Shown here in pieces: positions 16,042-24,069 of a DNA stretch of 64,000 nucleotides. The first letter of the stretch is position 1; each line of letters starts with the position of its first letter. The stretch lies in NCBI RefSeq assembly GCF_051124815.1, contig NZ_CP118491.1, positions 248,001-312,000 on the forward strand, in the 5' to 3' direction. The notes under the pieces are model-generated. The model was not told the DNA's origin. It searched no databases and worked only from the letters and a program-made list of their open reading frames with translations. This DNA is from Azospirillum sp051124815. Its GTDB lineage: Bacteria; Pseudomonadota; Alphaproteobacteria; Azospirillales; Azospirillaceae. The translations under genes and the position numbers were made by a program.

Positions 16042-17235
16042 ATGCCCGGTAATCCCCGCGACCAGAAGGACGCAGAGAAGACGGTCAATGCGGAGGAGGC
16101 GCGTGGCGGTCCCTTCGTGGTGGCCGCGGAATCGACTTTGATGCCGATGCTGATCGCCGATCCGACCCTGCCGGATGTGCCGGTCGTTTTCGTCAACGCC
16201 GCGTTCATCAAGCTGAGCGGCTACGCGCGGGAGGAGGTGCTGGGCAGGAGCTATCACCTTCTGTCCGGCGCCGACACCGACCCGGAGGTGGCGCGCGCCA
16301 TCGATCTGACCGTGCGTGCCGGGGAGGCCATCGTGCGCGGGGTGCAGCTTTACCGGAAGGACGGAAAGCTGCTGTGGGTGCTCCAGCATGTCGCCCCCGT
16401 CTTCGAGGAGGGGCGCATCCGCTACCACTTCGCCTCCTTTGTCGACATCACCGAGCGCAAGGCGGCGGAAGACCAATTGCGGCAGCTCAACGAGGAACTC
16501 GACCGCCGTGTCTCGTCGCGGACCGAGCGGCTGGACCAACTCAACCGCCAGCTCGCCAGTGAAGTCGAGCGCCGCATCGAAGTGGAACGGGTGCTGCGCA
16601 ACACACTGTACGACAAGGATTTGCTTCTGCGCGACAAGGACGACCTGATGCGGGAGGTGAACCACCGCGTCAAGAACACCTTGCAGATGGCCTCGTCCTT
16701 TCTGCGCATCCAGCTGAGCATCGCTCAGAGCCAGGAAGCGGCCGTGCAGGAGGCGCTGCGCAGTGCGGTAGAGCGGCTGGACCGCATGGCCGAGATCCAC
16801 GAGAAGCTCTACCGGGCGCAGGGGCTGCAGGAGATCGAGTTCGGCGGGTATCTGGGGATGCTGTGCCGTGACCTGCTGGCGTCCTTCGGGGCCGCACCCA
16901 GCCCGAACATCGTGCTGGACGTCGACGCCGACGAGGCCTTTCTGAAGCCGGATCAGGCCATCCCGCTGGCCCTCATCGCCAACGAAGCGATGATCAATGC
17001 GCTGAAATACGCCTTCCCCGATGGACGCCCCGGCCGCATCGTCGTCTCGTTCCGCCACAGCTCGCGCAGCCTTCTGTGCATGACCATCGGTGACAACGGC
17101 GTCGGCATGCCCGATGAACGGCGGACCGGCTCGCTCGGCCTCACCCTGATGGAGTTGCTGGCCAAGCAGATCGAGGGCGGCGTGACCGTCAGCTCCGGCC
17201 CCGGCACCACCGTCACGGTGTCGATCCCGGCGTGA
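16042..17235 (+). CDS. PAS sensor histidine kinase with HisKA_2-type dimerisation domain
   Basis: Cytosolic sensor kinase of 397 residues with no membrane segment. Residues about 30-135 form a PAS/PAC domain with a LOV-like pattern (NAAFIKLSGYAREEVLGRSYHLLSGADTDPE), but the photoactive Cys of LOV domains is replaced (GRSYHLL instead of GRNCRFL). A coiled coil follows (about 140-200), then the HisKA_2 phosphoacceptor block NHRVKNTLQMASSFL (His208), and an HATPase with NEAMINALKYAF, DNGVGMP and GLTLMELLAKQ. ATG 16042 has GGGAG at 16031-16035. Kinases of this type often feed general-stress or light signalling, but no partner regulator is adjacent. Confidence 0.9.
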   Translation: MPGNPRDQKDAEKTVNAEEARGGPFVVAAESTLMPMLIADPTLPDVPVVFVNAAFIKLSGYAREEVLGRSYHLLSGADTDPEVARAIDLTVRAGEAIVRGVQLYRKDGKLLWVLQHVAPVFEEGRIRYHFASFVDITERKAAEDQLRQLNEELDRRVSSRTERLDQLNRQLASEVERRIEVERVLRNTLYDKDLLLRDKDDLMREVNHRVKNTLQMASSFLRIQLSIAQSQEAAVQEALRSAVERLDRMAEIHEKLYRAQGLQEIEFGGYLGMLCRDLLASFGAAPSPNIVLDVDADEAFLKPDQAIPLALIANEAMINALKYAFPDGRPGRIVVSFRHSSRSLLCMTIGDNGVGMPDERRTGSLGLTLMELLAKQIEGGVTVSSGPGTTVTVSIPA

Positions 17236-17264
17236 CCGCCCGAGATCCCGGCGTGACCGCCCGA
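17223..17264. repeat. 21-bp perfect tandem duplication across a stop codon
   Basis: Two identical units at 17223-17243 and 17244-17264. The first includes the kinase stop (17233-17235); the second repeats it and supplies the A of the ATG at 17264. Recent slippage duplication is the simplest reading. Confidence 0.9.
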
Positions 17265-17887
17265 TGGCGACGATCCCAAACGGCCGGAGCGAGGCGGCCA
17301 TGACGCTGCATATCCCGACATCCGAGGTTCTGCGTGGCTTGCTGGACGAGGCTCCGGCCGACTGCGTCACGCTCGGCTGGCTGCTGGAAAAACTCCACAA
17401 GCGCTCCTTCGGCATCGTTCTGCTGCTGCTGGCGCTGATCGGGCTGGCGCCGGGAACCTCGCCGGTCGTCGGGCTGCTGCTGACCATTCCCGCGATCCAG
17501 ATGATCCTGGCGCGCGAGAGTCCGGTGTTTCCCCGGATGATCACGTCCCGGCGCTTTTCGACACGGCGCCTGGTCCGGCTGGTCGATCGTGCCGTGCCGG
17601 TGTTGAGGCGCATGGAGACGGTCATACACCCACGCTGGAAGACGCCGTTCGACGCGACGACGCGCGTTGTCGGGCTGGTCGTTCTCGCGCTGACAAGCGT
17701 CTTCTTCGTCCCGATTCCCCTGAGCAACATCGTGCCGGCCGTGACGATCATGCTGATCGCCCTGGCTTACCTTGAGGAGGACGGGGTGTTGCTGGCGCTG
17801 TCCCTGACCGCGGCGGCCGCCGTTCTCTTCGTTGCGACTTTCACCATCTGGCAATCGGTCGAGGCGGTCCGGTTCATGACGTCTTGA
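17264..17887 (+). CDS. exoD: ExoD family membrane protein
   Basis: Inner-membrane protein of 207 residues of the ExoD family, first described in rhizobial exopolysaccharide production and alkali tolerance. Family features include TLGWLLEKLHKRSFGIVLLLLALIGLAPGTSP at the N-terminus, then IPAIQMIL, and a C-terminal block FVPIPLSNIVPAVTIMLIALAYLEEDG with several membrane helices. ATG 17264 is created by the 21-bp duplication and has no clear ribosome site; ATG 17300 (MTLHIPTSEVL) is an equally good start. It lies just after the kinase on the same strand and is probably co-transcribed. Confidence 0.83.
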   Translation: MATIPNGRSEAAMTLHIPTSEVLRGLLDEAPADCVTLGWLLEKLHKRSFGIVLLLLALIGLAPGTSPVVGLLLTIPAIQMILARESPVFPRMITSRRFSTRRLVRLVDRAVPVLRRMETVIHPRWKTPFDATTRVVGLVVLALTSVFFVPIPLSNIVPAVTIMLIALAYLEEDGVLLALSLTAAAAVLFVATFTIWQSVEAVRFMTS

Positions 17888-18104
17888 GCCGGGCATCGCA
17901 ACAGCGTTGCCGCGACCTGCCCCGATGGAGCGGAGGAAAGGATCGCATTCAAAATTGAGGCAGAAAAATCGTATATTGATTAAGGCAATCAAAGTGTATG
18001 TGATTTCATATCAAATGAGCTTCGGTATAAATATTTGGAGACGATTGTTGCTATGTAAATTATTGCCACCATATTGATTATGAAGCCCGTAACGGGAGGT
18101 TGCG

Positions 18105-18260
18105 ATGACGCTCAGGAATACGACGCTATCAGAGTGGACCGCTTCAGAGCGTGCAGCCTGGGCTTTGTCCGCACCGAAATGGAAAAGCATGGCCTATCTG
18201 ACACTTGGCATGTCAGTCGGCTTTCTCGCAGGGTTGGCGTTCTCGGGCTTCAGCGGATAG
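18105..18260 (+). CDS. 51-residue single-span membrane protein
   Basis: Small protein beginning MTLRNTTLSEWTASERAAWA with a C-terminal hydrophobic helix (MAYLTLGMSVGFLAGLAFSGFSG). GGGAGG at 18094-18099 stands 5 nt before ATG 18105, which strongly supports translation. Upstream (17888-18104) is AT-rich and probably holds the promoter. No family recognised. The polar, Trp-containing N-terminus and single span fit a small membrane regulator or stress peptide. Confidence 0.6.
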   Translation: MTLRNTTLSEWTASERAAWALSAPKWKSMAYLTLGMSVGFLAGLAFSGFSG

Positions 18261-18473
18261 CGTGTCTGCTGCAAGATGAACGTCCTGCAAAGACGACGGC
18301 TGCGTCCGACCACCCGAAGAGCATCCGCAGGACGCCATCCGCCGCAAGCCCGTCACGTCGAACGGGCACCTCTCTCGCCATCAAAATGCGATGACCAGGT
18401 CATTCGTCGAACCGGCGACCCGACCCGGAGAGCACCTTCAGAAACCGCCGGACACGCACGGGAGCATCTTTCG

Positions 18474-18770
18474 ATGAGCACCGCATTCACCCGCACAACC
18501 ACCAGGACCGTGACGGTCACCCGTCCCTTCGAATTGAACGGCATGGACGGAATGCAGCCGGCGGGGAGCTACGTCGTGGAAACCGACGAGGAACTGATCG
18601 ACTCGCTCTCTTTCCCTGTGTACCGGCGCACTGCGACCTGGATCCATCTGCCGCATGCCGATGGACGCTCCAATGGAGGGATGGGTATGGCGCAGACAGC
18701 GCTCATCGATCCGGATGAACTGGACAAGATCCTGGCATCGGCGGAAGCGGAACCCCAGTACGGTTCGTAG
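18474..18770 (+). CDS. 98-residue hypothetical protein
   Basis: Unrecognised protein beginning MSTAFTRTTTRTVTVTRPFE. The sequence TRPFELNGMDGMQPAGSYVVETDEELIDSLSFPVYRR reads like a small beta fold, and similar short proteins occur in alphaproteobacteria. The C-terminus (ALIDPDELDKILASAEAE) is helical. ATG 18474 was chosen where natural composition begins; upstream codons are Arg-rich shadow. The stop lies inside a 15-bp tandem repeat. It may belong with the neighbouring small genes. Confidence 0.6.
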   Translation: MSTAFTRTTTRTVTVTRPFELNGMDGMQPAGSYVVETDEELIDSLSFPVYRRTATWIHLPHADGRSNGGMGMAQTALIDPDELDKILASAEAEPQYGS

Positions 18771-18800
18771 GGGTACGGTTCGTAGGGGTACGGTTCGCAG
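18759..18800. repeat. 15-bp tandem repeat across a stop codon
   Basis: Unit TACGGTTCGTAGGGG occurs twice exactly and a third time partially. The stop codon of the 98-residue gene (18768-18770) is inside the first unit. Confidence 0.9.
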
Positions 18801-18901
18801 TCGGGTGCCTTCATGCCGGGATGACTGTCACGGCGAGGAACACACGAGAGCGGTGCAGTCAGTCCAGGTCTTATTGGACCGCACCGGAGAGGAGAGGCGT
18901 C

Positions 18902-19099
18902 ATGCAAGCCACCCACCCGAGCAAGCATTCGTCGTCGGTCCATTTTCTGCGCGGGAAAATGTTCATTCAGACCGCTTCGGCGCTCCCGGTTGCCGTGACC
19001 ATTGCCGATGAGCGGCAACGCCGGCTGGAGCGTGGCGCCCGGCTTCGTGGCTGGGATGACGACGGTGGTGCGCAGCCGCAGGAGCACGCCAAGGAGTGA
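18902..19099 (+). CDS. 65-residue hypothetical protein
   Basis: Small basic protein MQATHPSKHSSSVHFLRGKM... ending in an acidic, Gln-rich tail (WDDDGGAQPQEHAKE). A purine-rich GGAGAGG run precedes ATG 18902. No family recognised. It may be real given the ribosome site and its position in a row of small plus-strand genes, but evidence is modest. Confidence 0.4.
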   Translation: MQATHPSKHSSSVHFLRGKMFIQTASALPVAVTIADERQRRLERGARLRGWDDDGGAQPQEHAKE

Positions 19100-19162
19100 C
19101 GCGCTGTTCAATCGAATTTCAAGCCCGATTGTCCAAGCCCGATCGTCAATGATCCCGGACCG

Positions 19163-20554
19163 TTACGGCGGTTTCCCCCCATCCTTTCCCCGCCGCACCC
19201 GAGCCACCGCGCCCCGTGTCGCCCGCAGGCGCTCGGTGTAGCGCGCCGGCATCACCGGCGAGGACCAGCGTCCCGCCTGCATCAGCCCGGGCAGGTCGAC
19301 GCCGGCGGCCAGCAGATCCTGGGCGGCGCCGACGCGCAAGCTGTGGCCGCTGAAGCCGACGGCAAGCGGGTCCGCTTCGCCGGTGCGCCGTTCCACCACG
19401 CGGCGCACCGCCGCCGGGCTCATCCGCTCGCCGGCGCCGCTGCGCGACAGGTGGCAGAACAGGAAAGCGCCTTCCCGGATGCGTGGCCCCTCCCCGTCCT
19501 GTTCGGCCGGCCACCGCGGCGCCACCGCCCGCCAGGCGGTGAGCGCCGCCATCGTTTCAGCCGACAGCCAAGCCTCGGCGCCCTGCCCCTCCTGGTCGGT
19601 CTTGGACCGGCGGATGCGGATGGTCGCCTCGCCCGGCTGCGCATCCGGGTTCAGCGCAAGATCGACCGGTCGCAGGTCGGTCCAGCGCAGCGCCACCAAC
19701 TCGTCGGCGCGGGCCAGGGTGTCGCGGCCGACCAGCAACAGCGCGCGGTCGCGGAGATCGATTGGCTTCAGCGGTTCTGATCGGTCGGGCTGGGCCGGAT
19801 CGAGCCGATCGAGGATCGGGGCCAGCACCGCGTCGGTCAGCGGTGCCGCTTGGCGCCGTTCGGAGCCCACCGCGCGCGCGTGCCCGCGCCGTTCCAGCGT
19901 CACGCTCCAGTGCCGGCAGGGGTCGGGGTGCCCAGCGGCTCGGTGGATCAGGCCGATCGACGCCAGATAGCGCGCCACGGTCGTCGGTTTGCGGGAGCCG
20001 CCGAGATCCCGGATGTAGTGCCCGACCGTGGCAGGCTCGGCTGGCAACCAGGACAGCCCCTGCTGCCCGCACCAGACTGCGAACCGGCGGGCGTCGGCCT
20101 CGGCGGCTCGCAGGGTCGCCTTGGCATAGCCGTGCTGGGCAACGTCCATAAATGTGCGCAGCGCCGCCATGGCGGCATCCGCAAGGTCTGGTCCGGGCAC
20201 CGGCACGGCCACGGCCGACCCGGCGCACGGGTTGGCGAAGCCGGCGGCGGCGTGCCACCAGGCGAGCGAGCTGCGGTAGCGCCGCAAGGTGGCGGGGGAG
20301 CGGCCGTCTGCGGCAGCCGCGGCCAGAAAGGCCGCCACGGTTTCCCGGCTGGCCGGCATCGCCGGACGCCCGGTCTGCCCGCACCACGTCACGAACAGAC
20401 GCCCGTCGCCGAGCAGGGCGCGCCGGGTGGACGCCGCCATGGGCCGGGCGGCGAAGGCTGTGCGCAGGCGCTCGGCCTCGGCCGGCGTCAGGGTCGGGAC
20501 CAGAGCGAAGGGAATGGCGGCCTCTGTAGCCGTCAGCGTGCGGTCTGTGGGCAT
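19163..20554 (-). CDS. tyrosine recombinase (phage-integrase family)
   Basis: Site-specific recombinase of 463 residues. Two N-terminal SAM-like core-binding segments are visible (RALLGDGRLFVTWCGQTGRP and KATLRAAEADARRFAVWCGQ), an apparent duplication. The catalytic domain has the first Arg in TLARADELVALRW, the Lys in RRSKTDQ, the HxxR in GHSLRVGAAQDLL, the His/Trp position in GRWSS and the nucleophile Tyr in PARYTERL, so all active residues are present. The gene points away from a dif-like inverted repeat 45 bp upstream of its start. Beside DUF1612 and ScpB-type sequences it probably serves plasmid resolution or integration. Confidence 0.9.
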   Translation of the reverse strand: MPTDRTLTATEAAIPFALVPTLTPAEAERLRTAFAARPMAASTRRALLGDGRLFVTWCGQTGRPAMPASRETVAAFLAAAAADGRSPATLRRYRSSLAWWHAAAGFANPCAGSAVAVPVPGPDLADAAMAALRTFMDVAQHGYAKATLRAAEADARRFAVWCGQQGLSWLPAEPATVGHYIRDLGGSRKPTTVARYLASIGLIHRAAGHPDPCRHWSVTLERRGHARAVGSERRQAAPLTDAVLAPILDRLDPAQPDRSEPLKPIDLRDRALLLVGRDTLARADELVALRWTDLRPVDLALNPDAQPGEATIRIRRSKTDQEGQGAEAWLSAETMAALTAWRAVAPRWPAEQDGEGPRIREGAFLFCHLSRSGAGERMSPAAVRRVVERRTGEADPLAVGFSGHSLRVGAAQDLLAAGVDLPGLMQAGRWSSPVMPARYTERLRATRGAVARVRRGKDGGKPP

Positions 20555-20598
20555 GGCGCCATCCTAGCGTTGCCGAACCTCCGGGTCCATCGGATGCT

Positions 20599-20636
20599 GA
20601 TAACGTGCTGATAAGTGTCATTATCGAAGCGTTATC
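20599..20636. other. dif-like inverted repeat, candidate recombination core site
   Basis: Left arm GATAACGTGCTGATAA (20599-20614) and right arm TTATCGAAGCGTTATC (20621-20636) are complementary at 13 of 16 positions and flank a 6-bp spacer GTGTCA. This matches the plan of XerCD dif sites (two 11-bp arms, 6-bp spacer, inner ends ending AA/TT). Another TTATC lies at 20646-20650. It sits between the recombinase and the divergent DUF1612-like gene. An operator for either gene is the alternative. Confidence 0.5.
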
Positions 20637-20726
20637 GGTAACCAGTTATCCCTGCTTCCCGATGTTGGTGCAGTTAACAAAGATCACTGCATTCAGCTAT
20701 CCTGGCGCGGCTTTCCCGGAGCCGCG

Positions 20727-21959
20727 ATGACCGTCCTCTCCCTTCTCCCCGCCCTGCTCGCCGCCGAACGCGCGCTCGGCCGCCTCGACCAGGCCCTCGC
20801 CGATCCGGCGCGGCGCCGGCGCCTCGCCGCCGATGCCGCCCGCCGCTCGGCTGCCGCGGTGATCCGGCTCGACGGCCACCGCCTCGACGCCCACGACTTC
20901 CAGCGCGCCCTCGCCGCGCCGGAGCATGCCCGGGGCGAGGCCGCCCGCGCCGCCCTGCTGGTGCCGCTGTTCGCCCAGCTGCCGGCCGGCCTGACCGCCG
21001 CCCTGCCGCCGGAACGCGCGACCGTCCGGTCCGCGGCACCCCCGGCCAGGGTGGCGGCCCCGGGGGACGTCGTGGCCGCGGTGCGCGCCTCGATCGCCGC
21101 TCTCGATGCGGTCGATCTCGGGAGCGGTGAGGAGCCTGAAGACGCTGACGGCGACGAGGCCGCGGCCGTCCCGCCACCGTTGACGCCCTGGACCCGGCCC
21201 TGGCTGGACGAGCTGCACCGGCGCTGGAGTGTTGCCCAGGGCGGCCGTCCGGTCGGCCTCGGCGCGGCCCGCGCCGCCGATGCCGGTCCGGCGCTGGAGG
21301 CGGTGGCGCAGGCCCTGGCCGCCGCGCCCGGCCTGCTCGGGGCGGCGGCGGCGATCCGCGCCCTGGCGCTGCGGCCCGATCCGGGAGCGCCGCTCCGCCC
21401 CGGTCCGGACGACGATGCCGGGAGCGCCGCCTTGCGGGCCGCGGTGGCGTCGGAGCGGCCGCCGACCTCCTGGTGGAGCGTGGTGGTGTGGCTCGCCGCC
21501 CCCGCGCTGATCGGCGAGGCCTGCCGGCTGCATCACGCTTGGCCACCGCTGACGGCGGCGCTCGCCCGCGACGTCACCGGCTACCGCCTCGCCCTGGCCG
21601 GGACCGAGGGCGCCTGGACCCGCTGGGTCCTCGACAGCGTTCCCGAGCTGGTGGCGCATGAGCTGGAACGGTTGCGCCATCTCGATCTGGTCCAGGAACA
21701 CTGGGAGGCGCGGCTGGCCGCCACGCCGCGGCGCAGCAGCTCGCGCCTGCCCGACGTGCTCGACTGGCTGCACGACCGGCCGGCCTTCACCATCAGCCGG
21801 GTGGCGGGCGAGCTGAAGGGGCGCTGCGGCCTGTCGCTGCGCGGGGTGCATCTGCTGGTGGAGCAGCTCGCCAATGCCGGCGTGGTGCGCGACATCGCCG
21901 ACCGCGGCGGCGAACGGGTCTGGGCCTGCGACCTCAGCTTCCTGCCGCCCGGCCGCTGA
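20727..21959 (+). CDS. DUF1612-like protein with C-terminal winged helix (plasmid type)
   Basis: Protein of 410 residues, Ala/Leu/Arg-rich. The C-terminal part (RRSSSRLPDVLDWLHDRPAFTISRVAGELKGRCGLSLRGVHLLVEQLANAGVVRDI) resembles the end of the DUF1612/helix-turn-helix proteins found on rhizobial plasmids, where a segment of the form RSxSRLP precedes a winged helix. The middle part (SWWSVVVWLAAPALIGEACRLHHAWPPL) fits that family loosely. Family assignment is from memory of the pattern. In those plasmids the gene is often followed by scpB, and a ScpB-like remnant does follow here. Role unknown; replicon maintenance is inferred. Confidence 0.55.
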   Translation: MTVLSLLPALLAAERALGRLDQALADPARRRRLAADAARRSAAAVIRLDGHRLDAHDFQRALAAPEHARGEAARAALLVPLFAQLPAGLTAALPPERATVRSAAPPARVAAPGDVVAAVRASIAALDAVDLGSGEEPEDADGDEAAAVPPPLTPWTRPWLDELHRRWSVAQGGRPVGLGAARAADAGPALEAVAQALAAAPGLLGAAAAIRALALRPDPGAPLRPGPDDDAGSAALRAAVASERPPTSWWSVVVWLAAPALIGEACRLHHAWPPLTAALARDVTGYRLALAGTEGAWTRWVLDSVPELVAHELERLRHLDLVQEHWEARLAATPRRSSSRLPDVLDWLHDRPAFTISRVAGELKGRCGLSLRGVHLLVEQLANAGVVRDIADRGGERVWACDLSFLPPGR

Positions 21960-22040
21960 ACGATTGGGCTTCATCCAAAAGGCCGTGGCGCCTGTCCATG
22001 ACGCCGCCAGCCGGCGGGATCCCGGCATCCATGGCTTGGG

Positions 22041-22481
22041 CGCCCGCCAGAAGACACCGTCGATGCCGACGCCGTTGGTCGCCTGCGCGCGGCTGGGTTG
22101 GTCAGTGCGGGCTCGCGCAGTCCTCGTCCGGGCGCCCTGCTGACCTTCGTGACCACCGACGCCTTCCTCGACCAGTTCGGTTTGGAGAGCTTGGCCGATC
22201 TGCCCGACCTGGACGACGTGCGGGCGATGGGGCTGGCCGATACCGGTGTGCTCGACGACACCCCTGCCGGCGCGCCGGCTTCTCCGGAGCCGGTGGGGCG
22301 AGCATCGCTCCCATCGGCTCGGCGGCCAGCCCAACCAAGCGCACCGACTGTCGACCTCACTGGCCCTCTGGCCGAGGTGGCCGCTGCGGCGGGCCGGGTG
22401 ACGGCACGGCTTAACGCCGTGACGCCCGACGACGATGTTTCCCCTGATGAAACCGGCAGACGCAGCCGTCGGACCAGATGA
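22041..22481 (+). pseudogene. ScpB C-terminal remnant
   Basis: In one reading frame this stretch encodes DAVGRLRAAGLVSAGSRS, then LLTFVTTDAFLDQFGLESL, then ADLPDLDDVRAMGLAD, closely matching the second winged helix and end of segregation-and-condensation protein B (typical pattern: GRP..YxTTxxFLxxFGLxSLxDLP). The first winged helix and start codon are missing, and the tail after ADTG is unrelated low-complexity sequence. It is probably a 5'-deleted gene; a short translated product from TTG 22098 cannot be excluded. Its position after the DUF1612-like gene fits the plasmid arrangement. Confidence 0.55.
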
Positions 22482-22581
22482 AGCCACCAGAAGAGACAGG
22501 GGCAGGTGGGTGCGCTCCCGGGCCTGATCTGCGACGTCTCATCGACCAACAGCAGTGCGTGCTGTTGCCGTTCCGTCTCTG

Positions 22582-23253
22582 TCAGCGGCGCGTCTTCCGG
22601 CACGCGACCACGGCCCCCTCGACGGGCGCAGTGATCTCGTAATGATCCGCCTGGGTCACCTCTTGGATCAGGCGCGGCCGATAGGCGACGGCATTGATGC
22701 CCCCGCGGTGGCGCAGGCTGTCGTAGGCGATGCCGGCGGCCTGCCCGGCCCGGCGCACCGCCTCGCCGAAGGCCTGGGAGGCACGGTAGTCTCCCGCCGC
22801 ATACAAGTCGGGTCGCACGCTGCTCTGGCCGCGGATGTCGAGGAAGTCGCCGTCGAGGCGGGCGGTGTAGAGGCGGTAGGTCAACCGCATTTCCGCAAGC
22901 CGGCGGTGAACCGCCTCGCGCCGGAGGTGATGGGCGACCTCGGCGATGGCAGTCTTGAGCGTCCACGCCCCGTACCAGGCGCCGAGATCGCCGCTGTTGA
23001 AGCGCCCACCGGCGGGAGCGGCGTGCAGGAAGGCGGCCATCACCACGGAGGCGTTGGGGACGCCAAAGACCCACTGGTTGCGGGGAAGCCGGGCGACACG
23101 TTCCTGGACCAGACGGTCGTTGGTCCAGCCCTCCAGTTCCATGACAGCCTCCAGATCGTCTGGCCGCGTCACGCTGTCGAAGGCGGGGATCGGTGGGAAC
23201 TGCGATGGGATCAGGCGGTGCGTCGATTGCGGTATGGCAATGGTGGTCACCAC
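22582..23253 (-). CDS. RES-domain toxin
   Basis: Toxin of 223 residues. RES domain features: GGRFNSGDLGAWYGAWTLKTAIAEVAHH, giving the Arg, Tyr and Glu of the active site, and YDSLRHRGGINAVAY, giving the Ser. Proven relatives (MbcT, ParT and related) degrade or use NAD+ and stop growth. It follows the Xre/DUF2384 antitoxin gene by 4 bp in the same direction, the usual order. Length and conserved residues suggest an active enzyme. Confidence 0.88.
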   Translation of the reverse strand: MVTTIAIPQSTHRLIPSQFPPIPAFDSVTRPDDLEAVMELEGWTNDRLVQERVARLPRNQWVFGVPNASVVMAAFLHAAPAGGRFNSGDLGAWYGAWTLKTAIAEVAHHLRREAVHRRLAEMRLTYRLYTARLDGDFLDIRGQSSVRPDLYAAGDYRASQAFGEAVRRAGQAAGIAYDSLRHRGGINAVAYRPRLIQEVTQADHYEITAPVEGAVVACRKTRR

Positions 23254-23257
23254 GCTC

Positions 23258-23785
23258 TCACACGATCACGATGTCGTCGTCGCCGTAGGGCGTGCTCGCC
23301 TCGTCCATCGTACCGGGCGGTCCGAAAACGCCCCCGCGCGCGGCATCGAGGTAGCGTCGCACCAGCATGGGCCCGTCCATGGTGCCGTTGGTGACCAGGG
23401 CCATCGGCGGCTGGCCTCCGAACGACGGCCCATCGTGCGGTCTGGTCAGCCAGTCCAACGCCGCCGCTTCCGAACCGAACAAAATCATCAGTGCCTTGTG
23501 GATGCCGAGGACGGCGGAGATGCGCAACAGCACGTCGACCGGCAAGGTCAATTCCTGGCCGTCACGCGCCTTCGCGGCCCAGCCGAAGTAAGTCGAGCGG
23601 CCGGGTGAGCCCAGAACCAGCAGGCGCTCGGCCTCTGTCCAGCCCCAGTGGTCGGCGATGGCCAGGAAAGTCCGCAGACCCGGCGCGCTGAGGTGCCGAC
23701 GCTTGGATGGGGCGAACCGGTCAGGGCGGAGGAGAGATGGACCTGCGGTGACCGGGGCAGCGATGCGGTTGGCGCGAGCGGGCAT
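23258..23785 (-). CDS. Xre/MbcA/ParS-family antitoxin
   Basis: Antitoxin of 175 residues. The N-terminal half has an Xre-like helix-turn-helix (LRTFLAIADHWGWTEAERLLVLGSPGRSTYFGW), and the C-terminal half is the toxin-binding DUF2384 domain (VDVLLRISAVLGIHKALMILFGSEAAALDWLTRPHDGPSFGGQPPMAL). ATG 23785 is chosen with GGAG upstream; the longer frame to 23827 would run through the operator palindrome. It pairs with the RES toxin and is expected to repress its own promoter at the 34-bp palindrome. Confidence 0.87.
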   Translation of the reverse strand: MPARANRIAAPVTAGPSLLRPDRFAPSKRRHLSAPGLRTFLAIADHWGWTEAERLLVLGSPGRSTYFGWAAKARDGQELTLPVDVLLRISAVLGIHKALMILFGSEAAALDWLTRPHDGPSFGGQPPMALVTNGTMDGPMLVRRYLDAARGGVFGPPGTMDEASTPYGDDDIVIV

Positions 23786-23801
23786 GGGTGGGACTCCATT
23801 G

Positions 23802-23835
23802 GTCCATATTTGGACCATATGGTCCAAATATGGAC
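23802..23835. promoter_or_regulatory. 34-bp perfect palindrome, operator of the Xre/RES pair
   Basis: Half-site GTCCATATTTGGACCAT (23802-23818) is followed directly by its exact complement. It lies 17 bp upstream of the antitoxin ATG. Sub-motifs GTCCATATTTGGAC and GGACCATATGGTCC are themselves palindromic, suggesting binding of more than one dimer. AT-rich for this window and very likely the autoregulatory operator. Confidence 0.75.
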
Positions 23836-23924
23836 ATTGTCAAACCCAACGATCGGCCGGCTCCGCCAAGCCATCACTCTGCCGATTGCCCCCTCGCATG
23901 TAAGCGGAGCGTGATCGCACCGGA

Positions 23925-24068
23925 TCAGGCGTTGACGGCGGCGTTGACGGCGGGCTTCCAGTTCCAGGGGAGCAGATCGGCAAGGCGTGCAGCGGGGTGG
24001 CCGTTCACCATGCGCTCCAGGACGTCGCGCAGGTAGGCGAACGGCTCGACAGCGTTGAGCTTGCAGGT
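23925..24068 (-). pseudogene. IS66 transposase C-terminal remnant
   Basis: The minus strand encodes TCKLNAVEPFAYLRDVLERM, then VNGHPAARLADLLPWNWKPA, ending at TGA 23927-23925. The pattern KLNxVxPxAYLxDVLxR...LLPWNW is the end of IS66-family TnpC transposases. Everything upstream is lost at a junction near 24069. The last codons contain a GTTGACGGCG repeat. Confidence 0.78.
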
Positions 24069-24069
24069 T

